Shown here one piece after another: positions 25,515 through 33,873 of a DNA stretch of 39,825 bases. The notes under the pieces were generated by a model. The model did not search any database, was not told the DNA's origin, and was given only the letters and a program-made list of their open reading frames with translations. The stretch covers positions 1 to 39,825 of the forward strand of contig JAISYF010000086.1 in NCBI GenBank assembly GCA_031270065.1, written 5' to 3'. Numbering within the stretch: position 1 is the stretch's first letter; the number at the start of each line of letters is the position of its first letter. The position numbers and the translations under genes are program-made. The stretch is from Prevotellaceae bacterium. GTDB lineage: Bacteria; Bacteroidota; Bacteroidia; Bacteroidales; Paludibacteraceae.

Positions 25515-25621
25515 TAGGAAACGTGAAAAAATAGAGTTTTTTGGTGCTGGGAAACGTGAAAAATCGGTGTGTTTTGCTATTAGGAAACGTGAAATAGAGC
25601 GTGGTAATTAATTGATTTACA
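25515..25621 (+). repeat. Left 107-bp direct repeat with three 33-bp iterons
   Basis: GGAAACGTGAAA starts at 25517, 25550 and 25583, exactly 33 bases apart. The block ends with GTGGTAATTAATTGATTTAC plus A. It matches the block at 27083-27189 over its full 107 bases with about 12 mismatches and no gaps by eye. The 12-base iteron heads are identical in all six units, and the rest of each unit drifts. It lies upstream of the ATPase promoter. Confidence 0.93.
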
Positions 25622-25681
25622 TATAGTTGTATTGATTTTGTTTTTGCAATATAAAAATAAGCCAAAATAAAAAAAAAGTTG

Positions 25682-25689
25682 TACCTTTG
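25682..25689 (+). promoter_or_regulatory. -7 promoter element of the ATPase gene
   Basis: TACCTTTG matches TAnnTTTG, about 38 bases before the ATG at 25727 and 60 bases downstream of the left iteron block. This gives the gene its own promoter within the glucan locus. Confidence 0.6.
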
Positions 25690-25726
25690 TAACCATATTT
25701 TTACAGTAAAAAAGTAGTAATAAATT

Positions 25727-27076
25727 ATGAAACGAAAGATTTACAACGAGTTGATTGCCTGGCGAAAAGAATACAACGGAAGTGCCGCCTTGATGATAGA
25801 CGGCGCAAGGCGTATCGGAAAAAGTTATATCGCGGAGGATTTTGCACACAACGAATATAAATCGTATATTCTTGTGGATTTTAACCGAGCAGATAAAAAT
25901 TTGTTAGATATTTTTGAACAGTATTTAACGAATTTAGACGAATTTTTCAGTTTTTTAAGTTTGTATTTTAATATAAAACTGTATGAACGCAATTCGGTTA
26001 TTATTTTTGATGAGGTGCAACTTTATCCTAAGGCGCGGGCGGCAATCAAATATTTGGTGGCAGACGGCAGATACGATTTTATAGAAACAGGCTCGCTTGT
26101 GAGCATTAATCGTAATGTAAAAGATATTGTAATTCCTTCGGAGGAGCATCGAATAGATATGTTTCCAATGGATTTTGAGGAGTTTTTGTGGGCAACAGAA
26201 AACGAAAATTTAGCAAATTTTATTCGTCAATGTTTTGAAAAAAAAGAACCGACCAAAGTTTTGCACCGAAAAATTACGGAGTTGTTTCGGCACTATCTTA
26301 TCGTTGGCGGAATGCCACAAGCAGTGTTGAAATATGTGGAAACAGGCAATTTTTTGAAAGTTGATACAGTAAAACGCGATATTTTGAAATTATACAGAGC
26401 GGACATTGAAAAATATGCAGATGGCAATACAATTAAAGTTAAAGCGATTTTTGATGAAATTCCTTCTGCGCTTGGCAGGCACGAAAAGAAATTCAGATTT
26501 TCGGAGTTGAAAAATTCGGCTCGTTACAGAGATTATGAATCGGCATTTTTTTGGTTAGACGAGTCGCGAGTGGTAAATATTTGTTATAATTCTACCGCAC
26601 CAAATTTGGGATTGCGCTTAAACGAGGAACGAACCACGCTGAAATGTTATTTGGCGGATACAGGACTGCTGATTTCGCATACTTTTAATGAAAAAACTGT
26701 AAAACACGAAGATTTGTACTTAAAATTGGCGTTGGGCAAACTTGAACTGAACGAGGGAATGTTGATAGAAAATATTGTGGCTCAAATGCTTCGTGCAGCA
26801 GGACACGACCTGTATTTTTTCTCGCAATATTCAAAAGAAGTTGCCGAAAATCGTATGGAAATTGATTTTTTGATTGCAAAACCTGTGATTACCAATCGGC
26901 ACAACATTTCGCCGATAGAGGTAAAATCGGGTTCGGGGTATAAATTGAGTTCGCTAAAAAAATTGCGCAACAAATACTCTTCGTTTTTGGCAGAAACTTA
27001 TGTGTTGCACACCGCTGATTTAAAAATAGAGAACGAAATAATTTATTTGCCTCTCTATATGACAGGGCTATTGTAA
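25727..27076 (+). CDS. AAA-type ATPase with DUF4143 / PD-(D/E)xK-like C-terminal region
   Basis: This 449-residue protein has a Walker A motif GARRIGKS (26-33) and Walker B VIIFDE (91-96). Arginine- and aromatic-rich segments of the 'ATP-binding, DUF4143' family follow (FPMDFEEFLWATENE; LIVGGMPQAVLKYVE; LKCYLADTGLLIS). The C-terminal MEIDFLIAKP...SPIEVKSG has D380, E398 and K400 in a PD-(D/E)xK-like arrangement. Such proteins are numerous in gut Bacteroidales and have no settled function. It has its own promoter and is bracketed by 107-bp direct repeats; the right repeat begins 7 bases after the stop. It has no evident tie to glycan use and looks like inserted cargo. Confidence 0.88.
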   Translation: MKRKIYNELIAWRKEYNGSAALMIDGARRIGKSYIAEDFAHNEYKSYILVDFNRADKNLLDIFEQYLTNLDEFFSFLSLYFNIKLYERNSVIIFDEVQLYPKARAAIKYLVADGRYDFIETGSLVSINRNVKDIVIPSEEHRIDMFPMDFEEFLWATENENLANFIRQCFEKKEPTKVLHRKITELFRHYLIVGGMPQAVLKYVETGNFLKVDTVKRDILKLYRADIEKYADGNTIKVKAIFDEIPSALGRHEKKFRFSELKNSARYRDYESAFFWLDESRVVNICYNSTAPNLGLRLNEERTTLKCYLADTGLLISHTFNEKTVKHEDLYLKLALGKLELNEGMLIENIVAQMLRAAGHDLYFFSQYSKEVAENRMEIDFLIAKPVITNRHNISPIEVKSGSGYKLSSLKKLRNKYSSFLAETYVLHTADLKIENEIIYLPLYMTGLL

Positions 27077-27082
27077 AAAAAT

Positions 27083-27189
27083 TAGGAAACGTGAAAAAAC
27101 AGAGTGTTTGAGTGCTTGGAAACGTGAAAAATTAGGGTGTTTTGCTATTAGGAAACGTGAAAACGAAAGTGGTAATTAATTGATTTACA
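27083..27189 (+). repeat. Right 107-bp direct repeat with three 33-bp iterons
   Basis: GGAAACGTGAAA starts at 27085, 27118 and 27151, again exactly 33 bases apart. It ends with the same GTGGTAATTAATTGATTTAC plus A as the left copy. Orientation is direct, and the offset from the left copy is exactly 1568 bases. Beyond 27189 the two flanks diverge. Confidence 0.93.
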
Positions 27190-27245
27190 ATGATTTAAGT
27201 CGATTTTTAATTTTTTGAAAATTTTGTAGATAAAATATATAATAA

Positions 27246-27344
27246 ATGAAAAATTTATTAGAAACCGAAAATAATTTACCTCAAAAATCTTCGGAAATAA
27301 TTATTTATCAAACCGAAGACGGACAGACCAAAGATAAATCATAA
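27246..27344 (+). pseudogene. N-terminal relic of a RhuM-family virulence protein gene
   Basis: A 32-codon frame encodes MKNLLETENNLPQKSSEII and then IYQTEDGQTKDKS before the stop. The EIIIYQTEDGQTK string is the recognisable start of RhuM-type proteins, where it normally continues into a V-W-L-T-Q-AQ segment. Here the frame ends right after the opening motif, so the body of the gene is missing. It lies between the right iteron block and the hydrolase gene, 13 bases before the latter's ATG, and marks this gap as a site of insertion and deletion. Confidence 0.65.
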
Positions 27345-27357
27345 TAAAAACATATCA

Positions 27358-29757
27358 ATGATAAAATATTTATTAATTCTAACATTTTTTTTGCCTCTTT
27401 TGGCAACGGCGCAGAGCGTTAATCCCTTTGCGCAAGACGATGTTCGACAGCGCGGCTACTACACGCGCCCATATCTGCGCTACGAGGCAGAGGCAGGCGA
27501 TTGTGTGCAGAAGTGCGTAACCAACGGCGAGATTTTGCCGATTACCTACAACCAACAAGCAGTACAGAGCGAGGCATCAAACCAAAGTGCGATAAATCTT
27601 GTTGAACAGGGCGATTTTGTGCAATGGACCAACGAGCAGGAGGCAGACGGCTTGACAATTCGTTTTTCGTTGCCCGACAGCATTCAAACAGATACTTTGC
27701 CATATTATTCCGCAGGTACAGGCGTTTGGGACACCGTTTATGTAACGCACGGAGCAGGCATTCAGGGAGAGGTTGCATTGTATGTTAATGATAATTTTGT
27801 GCAAAATATCACGCTCGATTCTTATTGGGCTTGGCAATATTTTTTAAATAGCAGTCCGAATATTCCCGATAACAAACCGCCAACGCTTACAGGAACGGCA
27901 AAATTTGCAAGAATGCGTTTTGATGAAATTCACGTTAAACTTGCGCAAAAAATTCCTGCAAACGCCTCTTTCAAACTCGTAAAAGCGGACAACAATTCCA
28001 ATCCTTACACCATTGATTTTGTAGAGTTGGAAAATATGCCTGCACCTGTTTTATTTTCGGATATTGCAGATGAAAATAAAGTTGCCTACAACCCTGCAAC
28101 AGACGGCACAATCAATACTTTTATCAGTGCAAATGGCGGCAAAACAATTTATATTCCCACAGGTAAATTTGAAAGCGCGTATGATATTAACCTCGCTATT
28201 GCAGGCACAAAAATTATTGGCGCGGGAATGTGGCACACTGAAATATTTTTCAACGCCTCCTCAGACCGTCAAAATACTTTCAACAGACGCGGGGTTAAAC
28301 TAAATTCCGCAAATCTTGTTATCGAAGGGCTTTCGTTGAATACAATTAATAACAAAAGATATTATAACAATAATTCGGGCAATCAGGTCGGCAAAGGCAT
28401 TTTTGGCGGTACAGCGGCAGTAAATTGTGTTGTGAAAAACGTGCGTGCCGAGCATTTTGAGTGCGGCGCGTGGATTGACGGCGCAGATAATCTTTTGGTG
28501 CAAAATTGCAGATTTACAAATAATTATGCAGACGGAATTAATCTTAGTTACGGCACAAAAAATTCTGTTGTAGAATACTGCCTTTTCCGCAACAACGGCG
28601 ATGACGATATGGCAACTTGGAGCCGCAGCAACCGTGAATGTTCCAACAACACATTCCGTTATTGCACCGCCGAACATAATTGGCGGGCATCGTCTTTGGG
28701 CTTTTTCGGCGGGAAACAAAACACAGCGCACCATATCGTTGTAATTGACGGAATGGAGGCGGGAATACGCGCAAACTGCGACTTTGCAGGTTCGCCTTTC
28801 AGTGCAGACGGCAACAGCGAATTTCACGATATTTCGATTTATCGCGGCGGCTGCGCATCAGGAGCAAGAGGAGTTTCGGGCGATTTGTGGGGAACCCGAA
28901 CAGGCGCAATGCACCTCAATGCTTCTAATCAATATGATTTGAAAAACTTTTTAATCTACAATATTGATTTGTATAATTCAAAAGACAACGCAGTTTTTAT
29001 CGGTAGCGGCAGTAAAAATTTTAACGAAGTTTATTTGCGAAATATAAATGTATTGTCTGCAAAAAACAACGGAATTTATTTTAACAACGCAAAAGGAAAT
29101 ATAAAATATTGCGATTTGACGTTTAAAAATGTTGTAAATGCAAATAATACAGATATTCCGTCAAATCTCGCTTGGGAACAGGAAAACACAAGTTGTCAGG
29201 TTACGGATTTAGGCGATGAAGAAATTACTTTGCCATCTGAATTTGATTTACTCTCTCCCGCACATCAGGCAACTTTAACCAATGCCAACGTAACTTTTTC
29301 GTGGCAGGAAAGCACCGATGTCGAAAATATTGCGGGCTATGAATTTTATTTAGACTATCTGCTGAAAGCCACCACTTCTGAAACTTCGATAGTGGTAAAT
29401 GTGGCAAACGGCAACCATTCGTGGTACGTTAAGGCAATCAACTGCAACGGCAATAATCGGCAGTCAAGCGCAACGTTCAATTTTGTAATGGACGCGCCGA
29501 TTTTGGCGGTGGAAACTATCGAAAACAACAAATCTTTCCTCGTTTTTCCTAATCCTTCAAAAGATATTTTTAATATAAAGACAGACGAAAATATTTCGGA
29601 AATTCAAGTTTTTGATATTACAGGCAAAAATATTTTGCAAAAAAATGTTATAGAAAAGGAATTTATTATAAATTTATCGGTTTTTTCAAATGGAGTGTAT
29701 TTTCTTTTGGCAAAAAGTGAAAAAGGCATTTTTGTAAATAAATTGATAAAACAATAA
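27358..29757 (+). CDS. GH87-like right-handed beta-helix glycoside hydrolase with T9SS sorting domain
   Basis: This 799-residue exported enzyme has a signal peptide (to about residue 18, ATAQ), a CBM6-like domain (about 35-225: YEAEAGDC, SAINLVEQGDFVQWT, FVELENMP) and a right-handed beta-helix (about 235-620). The helix carries ADGINLSYG (D392) followed 23 residues later by GDDDMATWS (D415-D416). This Asp...Asp-Asp arrangement resembles that reported for GH87 alpha-1,3-glucanase/mycodextranase. An FnIII-like module (about 630-710) precedes a T9SS sorting domain (about 720-799: VFPNPSKDIFNI, VFDITGKNIL, NGVYFLLAKS). It probably cleaves alpha-glucan at the cell surface. Other beta-helix families remain possible. 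Confidence 0.75.
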   Translation: MIKYLLILTFFLPLLATAQSVNPFAQDDVRQRGYYTRPYLRYEAEAGDCVQKCVTNGEILPITYNQQAVQSEASNQSAINLVEQGDFVQWTNEQEADGLTIRFSLPDSIQTDTLPYYSAGTGVWDTVYVTHGAGIQGEVALYVNDNFVQNITLDSYWAWQYFLNSSPNIPDNKPPTLTGTAKFARMRFDEIHVKLAQKIPANASFKLVKADNNSNPYTIDFVELENMPAPVLFSDIADENKVAYNPATDGTINTFISANGGKTIYIPTGKFESAYDINLAIAGTKIIGAGMWHTEIFFNASSDRQNTFNRRGVKLNSANLVIEGLSLNTINNKRYYNNNSGNQVGKGIFGGTAAVNCVVKNVRAEHFECGAWIDGADNLLVQNCRFTNNYADGINLSYGTKNSVVEYCLFRNNGDDDMATWSRSNRECSNNTFRYCTAEHNWRASSLGFFGGKQNTAHHIVVIDGMEAGIRANCDFAGSPFSADGNSEFHDISIYRGGCASGARGVSGDLWGTRTGAMHLNASNQYDLKNFLIYNIDLYNSKDNAVFIGSGSKNFNEVYLRNINVLSAKNNGIYFNNAKGNIKYCDLTFKNVVNANNTDIPSNLAWEQENTSCQVTDLGDEEITLPSEFDLLSPAHQATLTNANVTFSWQESTDVENIAGYEFYLDYLLKATTSETSIVVNVANGNHSWYVKAINCNGNNRQSSATFNFVMDAPILAVETIENNKSFLVFPNPSKDIFNIKTDENISEIQVFDITGKNILQKNVIEKEFIINLSVFSNGVYFLLAKSEKGIFVNKLIKQ

Positions 29758-29876
29758 CTCCTCACCCTCCCCCAAAGAGAGAGGGCTAAGGTGCAAGACA
29801 TTTGAAATAAACAAACAATTAAAATAAACTTTCCCCGAACTCCCTCCCTTTTGGGGAGAGGGCTGAGGGGAGGGAT
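29758..29876. repeat. Paired GC-rich dispersed hairpins between the two hydrolases
   Basis: Two imperfect palindromes of the CCCTCCC...GGGAGGG kind lie at 29758-29793 and 29830-29876. They stand out by G/C content in an AT-rich setting. Similar elements are scattered between genes in many Bacteroidetes. They may give partial termination or a spacer between co-transcribed genes. Confidence 0.55.
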
Positions 29877-29883
29877 ATAAAAT

Positions 29884-31902
29884 ATGAAAAACAAAATAAT
29901 TTTAGCATTTATTTCGGTAATTTTGCTCGCTTGCAACGGGCAACAGGTGCAAACACTCAAATCGCCGAACGGCAAAATCGAAGTGAAGTTCGGCAGCAGA
30001 AACAGCCAACCATATTATGCCGTATCGAAAAACGGCGTTGAGGTGGTGTCGCCCTCTGCGCTCGGCTTTTTGCTGTCGGGCAACGACCAATTTTGCTGCA
30101 ATTTTGTAATTATCAGTGCCAAAGAGCGCACTTTTGACGAAACTTGGCAGCAGGTTTGGGGCGAGGAAATTGACGTGCGCAACCACTACAATGAACTCTC
30201 TGTCAAGTTGCAGGAGAAGGCAGGAAAAAAGCGTATTTTAGACATTGTTTTCCGCGCTTTTGATGACGGCATCGGCTTTCGATACGTTTTCCCCGAACAG
30301 GAAAACCTGAAAAGTTTTGAAATTGCTGACGAACTGACGGAATTTAATTTTCTCTGTGATTATGATGTGTGGTCGCAACCACTGCGCGACAATGACTACG
30401 AAACGCTTTTTCATAAACGCAAACTTTCGGAAATCGCCGACACCGTCAATACGCCCATAACAGTCGAACTTCCAAACGGCGAATATATGCTAATACACGA
30501 GGCGGCGTTGGTGGATTATGCAGCAATGAACCTGCATCGCAGGGGTGCAATTAATAACGCCCATACCGACAGCACCGCGTTGAAAACAGATTTAACAGCG
30601 TGGCAAAACGGTGTAAAAGTCTATGCAAACGCCCCTTTTTCAACGCCATGGCGGTTTATCGTGCTGGCGGACAACCTGAACGAACTTACAAATTCACGCA
30701 TTATGCTAAACCTCAATGAACCTTGCAAAATTGAGGATACATCGTGGATTAAGCCCACAAAATACATTGGAATCTGGTGGGGAATACACATGCAGTATCA
30801 AACTTGGAGTATGGGCGCAAAACACGGCGCAACCACCGCAAATATGGAAAAATATATTGATTTTGCAGCGGAAAATGGTTTTGACGGCGTGCTTGCAGAG
30901 GGTTGGAATGCAGGTTGGGACAGCAACCGCGTTGTGTTTGGCGAGAGGTATAAATTTGCCGAGTGCTACCCCGATTTTGAAATTGAAAAAATTAGTAAAT
31001 ATGCCGATAAAAAAGGCGTGAAAGTTATCGGACATCACGAAACAGGCGGCGCAACTATCAACTACGAAAATCAACTTGACAGCGCATTCGCTTTTGCAAA
31101 TAAATACGGAATTTCGTCAATAAAAACGGGCTACGTTCATCATCTTTTGGATTACAAAGAACGCCACAGCAGTCAATACGGTATTCGGCATTACAGAAAA
31201 GTTGTGGAAACGGCGGCAAAATACCACATTATGATTGACTGCCACGAACCCGCAATGCCGACAGGTTGGCAACGCACTTTTCCTAACCTGATGTCAGGCG
31301 AGGGCGTACGCGGGCAGGAATATGACGCTTGGAGCGCAGACGGCGGTAATCCGCCCGAACACACAACAATTTTGCCTTTCACGCGCAATCTCGCGGGACC
31401 AATCGACTTTACGCCGGGAACATTCAATTTCAACAATCCAACTTCCAACGCCCGCGTGCAAACCACTACGGCAAAGCAACTTGCGCTGTATGTGGTGATT
31501 TACAGCCCGCTGGTAATGGCGTCAGATATGATTGAAAATTATAAAAATCGCCCAGAATTTGAATTTATAAAAATTGTGCCTGTTGATTGGCAAAAAACGC
31601 TTATTTTAGACGGAAAAATCGGCGATTTTGTAGTTACCGCGCGCAAAGACCGCAACTCTGAAAATTGGTATCTCGGCGCAATCACAGACGAAAATGAGCG
31701 CGACATTAAAATTGATTTTTCATTTCTTGATAAAGATAAAAAATACATTGCAAAAATTTTCAAAGACGGCGTAAAAGCCGACTACAAAACCAATCCCTAC
31801 CCTGTGGAAATTGTTGAAAAAGAGATAGACAGCACAAATATTTTAGATTTTCACTTGGCAAGGTCTGGCGGAGTAGCAATAGAATTGAGAATTAAAAATT
31901 GA
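29884..31902 (+). CDS. GH97 alpha-glucosidase, SusB type (inverting)
   Basis: This 672-residue lipoprotein (lipidation Cys17 in LLAC) has the three GH97 regions: an N-terminal beta-super-sandwich (to about 285), a central barrel beginning TKYIGIWWGIHMQYQTWSMG, and a C-terminal beta domain. The carboxylates of the inverting SusB class are present: E386 in GHHETGG, E455 in CHEPAMPTG and E479 in GQEYDAW, spaced 69 and 24 apart as in SusB as I recall it. The retaining-type Asp is absent (SIKTGYV where retaining members have a D). It releases glucose from the non-reducing end of alpha-glucans in the periplasm, downstream of the beta-helix enzyme. Confidence 0.93.
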   Translation: MKNKIILAFISVILLACNGQQVQTLKSPNGKIEVKFGSRNSQPYYAVSKNGVEVVSPSALGFLLSGNDQFCCNFVIISAKERTFDETWQQVWGEEIDVRNHYNELSVKLQEKAGKKRILDIVFRAFDDGIGFRYVFPEQENLKSFEIADELTEFNFLCDYDVWSQPLRDNDYETLFHKRKLSEIADTVNTPITVELPNGEYMLIHEAALVDYAAMNLHRRGAINNAHTDSTALKTDLTAWQNGVKVYANAPFSTPWRFIVLADNLNELTNSRIMLNLNEPCKIEDTSWIKPTKYIGIWWGIHMQYQTWSMGAKHGATTANMEKYIDFAAENGFDGVLAEGWNAGWDSNRVVFGERYKFAECYPDFEIEKISKYADKKGVKVIGHHETGGATINYENQLDSAFAFANKYGISSIKTGYVHHLLDYKERHSSQYGIRHYRKVVETAAKYHIMIDCHEPAMPTGWQRTFPNLMSGEGVRGQEYDAWSADGGNPPEHTTILPFTRNLAGPIDFTPGTFNFNNPTSNARVQTTTAKQLALYVVIYSPLVMASDMIENYKNRPEFEFIKIVPVDWQKTLILDGKIGDFVVTARKDRNSENWYLGAITDENERDIKIDFSFLDKDKKYIAKIFKDGVKADYKTNPYPVEIVEKEIDSTNILDFHLARSGGVAIELRIKN

Positions 31903-31910
31903 GAATACAT

Positions 31911-32087
31911 TAACCATAAAGAACACAAAGATTTTCACAAAGTTCACTAAAAAATTACAAGTAATATTTCTTTGTTTTCTTAAAAAATCATTGATAATCA
32001 TAGTTTTATAAATGTAAAATAACATAAAGTTAAAAAACTTTGTGTCCTTTGTGAAAATATTTGCGTTCTTTGTGGTAAAAAATCTTT
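31911..32087. repeat. Long imperfect palindrome (CACAAAG...CTTTGTG type)
   Basis: The left arm (about 31912-31946: CATAAAGAACACAAAG, TTTTCACAAAG) and right arm (about 32036-32086: CTTTGTGTCCTTTGTGAAAA, TTCTTTGTGG) are complementary over most of their length. The centre contains TTGATAATCA, also found at the core of the palindrome at 35928-36081. It is probably a non-autonomous dispersed element, and it fills almost the whole gap before the transporter gene. Confidence 0.65.
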
Positions 32088-32100
32088 AAATTTAATATAA

Positions 32101-33534
32101 ATGATTACAAAACAAAAACCTAATTTAACATTTTGGCAACTTTGGAATTTGAGTTTTGGCTATATCGGCATTCAACTCGGATACTCATTGCAGTCGCAAA
32201 TGAGCGGCATTTATTCATCGTTGGGAGCAGAAGACAGCATTTTGCCGCTGCTTTGGCTTGGCGGTCCGTTGGCGGGCATTATTGTGCAACCGATTATTGG
32301 TTTTGCCAGCGACAGAACTTGGACAAAACTTGGTCGCCGCATTCCATTTCTCCTTGCAGGCGGCATTATTGCAGCGTTGGCAATGGTGATGATTGTAAAT
32401 TCAAAATTGCTTGCGGGCGTATGGATTGCCCCGATACTTTTGGCAGCAATTTTGTTCCTTTTTATGGACAGCGCATTTAATCTCAGTATGCAGCCGCTGC
32501 GTGCGCTCGTGGGCGACATGGTCAATGACAGCCAGCGCAACAAAGGTTTCGCAATACAAATGGTGCTATTAAATATCGGCGCGATTGTCGGTTTTGCACT
32601 GCCATTTTTGATAAATTGGCTGCTGGGCACACTTGGCGTAGAAAACGAAAGGGGCGGCAACGGCATTTATATTTCAATGTCGTGGTCGTTTTATATTGGT
32701 GGGGCAGTGCTGCTGTTCAGTGTGCTTTGGCAAACTCTTCGCGTAAAAGAATATCCGCCAAAAGAATTTGCCGAATACAACGGACTTTCCGAAGAAAAAC
32801 CGAAAAAAGAATCTTTTTGGCATATTCTTAAAACTACACCAAAAGTAATGTTGCAACTTGCTGTGGTTCAGTTCTTTGTGTGGATGGGCTTGTTCTGTAT
32901 GTGGAATTATTGCTTGAATGGCATTGCCGAAAATATTTTTGATGTACCTCGCATTGACGGCAAAATCGACACCGATTCGCTTGTTTTCAAAGATGCGCAA
33001 AATTGGTACGGCATTGCCAACGCTGTTTTGAGCGTTTGTGCGCTACTGTTTTCGTTTGTTTGGGCAAATTTGGCAAATAAATTTGGTAGAAAAAGTGTCT
33101 ATTCCTTTGGTTTAATTTTGGGTGCGTTGGGCTTGATGTCGATTTTTTGGATAACAAATCAATATATTTTGTTTATTGCAATGGCGGGAATGGGTATTGC
33201 AACGGCGGTGCTTAATGGTGTGCCTTTCGCGATAGTAAGCGCAAAAGTGCCGAAAGAAAAAATGGGCGTTTATATGGGAATTTTCAATTTTGCGATAGTA
33301 ATTCCGCAGATATTTTTCGCGCTTTTTGGTGGTCTGATTTTTAATCTGGTTGTAGAAGGTCGCCTCAAACTCGAAATGTACAAGCACGTTCTCTGCAACA
33401 TCAATATTACCAATTGGGCAGGCACAGGCAGCAACGCCTCAATGCTGATAGTTTCTGGCATATTTTTCCTTATCGCCGCCGCTTGTGTGTGGATAGTAAA
33501 AGACAAAAAAGAGATAGAAACTCCGACTTTGTAA
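32101..33534 (+). CDS. MFS/GPH-type sugar transporter (maltose/sucrose-like)
   Basis: This 477-residue inner-membrane protein has about 12 transmembrane helices. Early motifs fit the glycoside-pentoside-hexuronide/sucrose-maltose transporter group: FGYIGIQLGYSLQSQMSGIY, GGPLAGIIVQPIIGFASDRT, GRRIPFLLAGG, and PLRALVGDMVNDSQRNKGFA in the following loop. A cytoplasmic central loop (about 215-245) and a second half with NKFGRKSVYSFG complete the two-fold repeat. It would carry glucose, maltose or another alpha-linked disaccharide into the cytoplasm, closing the glucan locus. Substrate cannot be settled from sequence. Confidence 0.88.
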   Translation: MITKQKPNLTFWQLWNLSFGYIGIQLGYSLQSQMSGIYSSLGAEDSILPLLWLGGPLAGIIVQPIIGFASDRTWTKLGRRIPFLLAGGIIAALAMVMIVNSKLLAGVWIAPILLAAILFLFMDSAFNLSMQPLRALVGDMVNDSQRNKGFAIQMVLLNIGAIVGFALPFLINWLLGTLGVENERGGNGIYISMSWSFYIGGAVLLFSVLWQTLRVKEYPPKEFAEYNGLSEEKPKKESFWHILKTTPKVMLQLAVVQFFVWMGLFCMWNYCLNGIAENIFDVPRIDGKIDTDSLVFKDAQNWYGIANAVLSVCALLFSFVWANLANKFGRKSVYSFGLILGALGLMSIFWITNQYILFIAMAGMGIATAVLNGVPFAIVSAKVPKEKMGVYMGIFNFAIVIPQIFFALFGGLIFNLVVEGRLKLEMYKHVLCNINITNWAGTGSNASMLIVSGIFFLIAAACVWIVKDKKEIETPTL

Positions 33535-33873
33535 AAATAGGCGCAAATACAGTTCCTTGCCCTGTACGGCGATGATTACGAGGCACAATGCCGCGAATAT
33601 GTACCGACACCGTTTCATTTAAAAATCTTAGTTTAATAACTCTAATATTTGGTGAAATAGGTGGTGTTTTGGTGTTCTTGATAGACGTTGGCATTTCTAA
33701 AAATAAAAAGACATAGTACCTTCGCTGGTCTGTGCCACGTAACTAATTGAAAATCAAATAGATAAGGTACGAATTGCAAATCCGCGCCAATGGAAAAAAG
33801 CGTGAAAAATTTTATTTTTCACGCTTTTAAAGAGTATGCAATTTTTCTGCAAAGGTACATTTTTTCAAAATTC
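33535..33873. other. Convergent intergenic region with dispersed repeat traces
   Basis: I see no gene here. The left third (about 33541-33605) is a GC-richer string with GATGATTACGAGGCACAATG, the look of a scattered repeat. GTACCTT (33716-33722) and AAGGTAC (33764-33770) form a small inverted repeat. The bidirectional terminator at 33796-33828 ends both flanking genes. Confidence 0.55.
33796..33828. terminator. Bidirectional terminator between convergent genes
   Basis: A perfect 15-bp stem pairs AAAAGCGTGAAAAAT (33796-33810) with ATTTTTCACGCTTTT (33814-33828) around a TTT loop. Flanking A and T runs suit termination of both the plus-strand transporter and the minus-strand ETF gene. Confidence 0.85.

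Noticed and set aside
25517-25615. CRISPR-like array
   Set aside because: Only three 33-base units per block, with no separate unique spacers. The conserved part is a 12-base head, and the sequence between heads is itself shared between the two blocks, unlike spacers. No cas genes are present.
25515-27189. Classical insertion sequence
   Set aside because: No transposase, the flanking repeats are direct and not inverted, and no target duplication could be made out outside the 107-bp blocks.
29884-31902. Retaining-type GH97 (alpha-galactosidase class)
   Set aside because: The retaining nucleophile Asp is missing and the inverting-class glutamates E386, E455 and E479 are present with SusB-like spacing.
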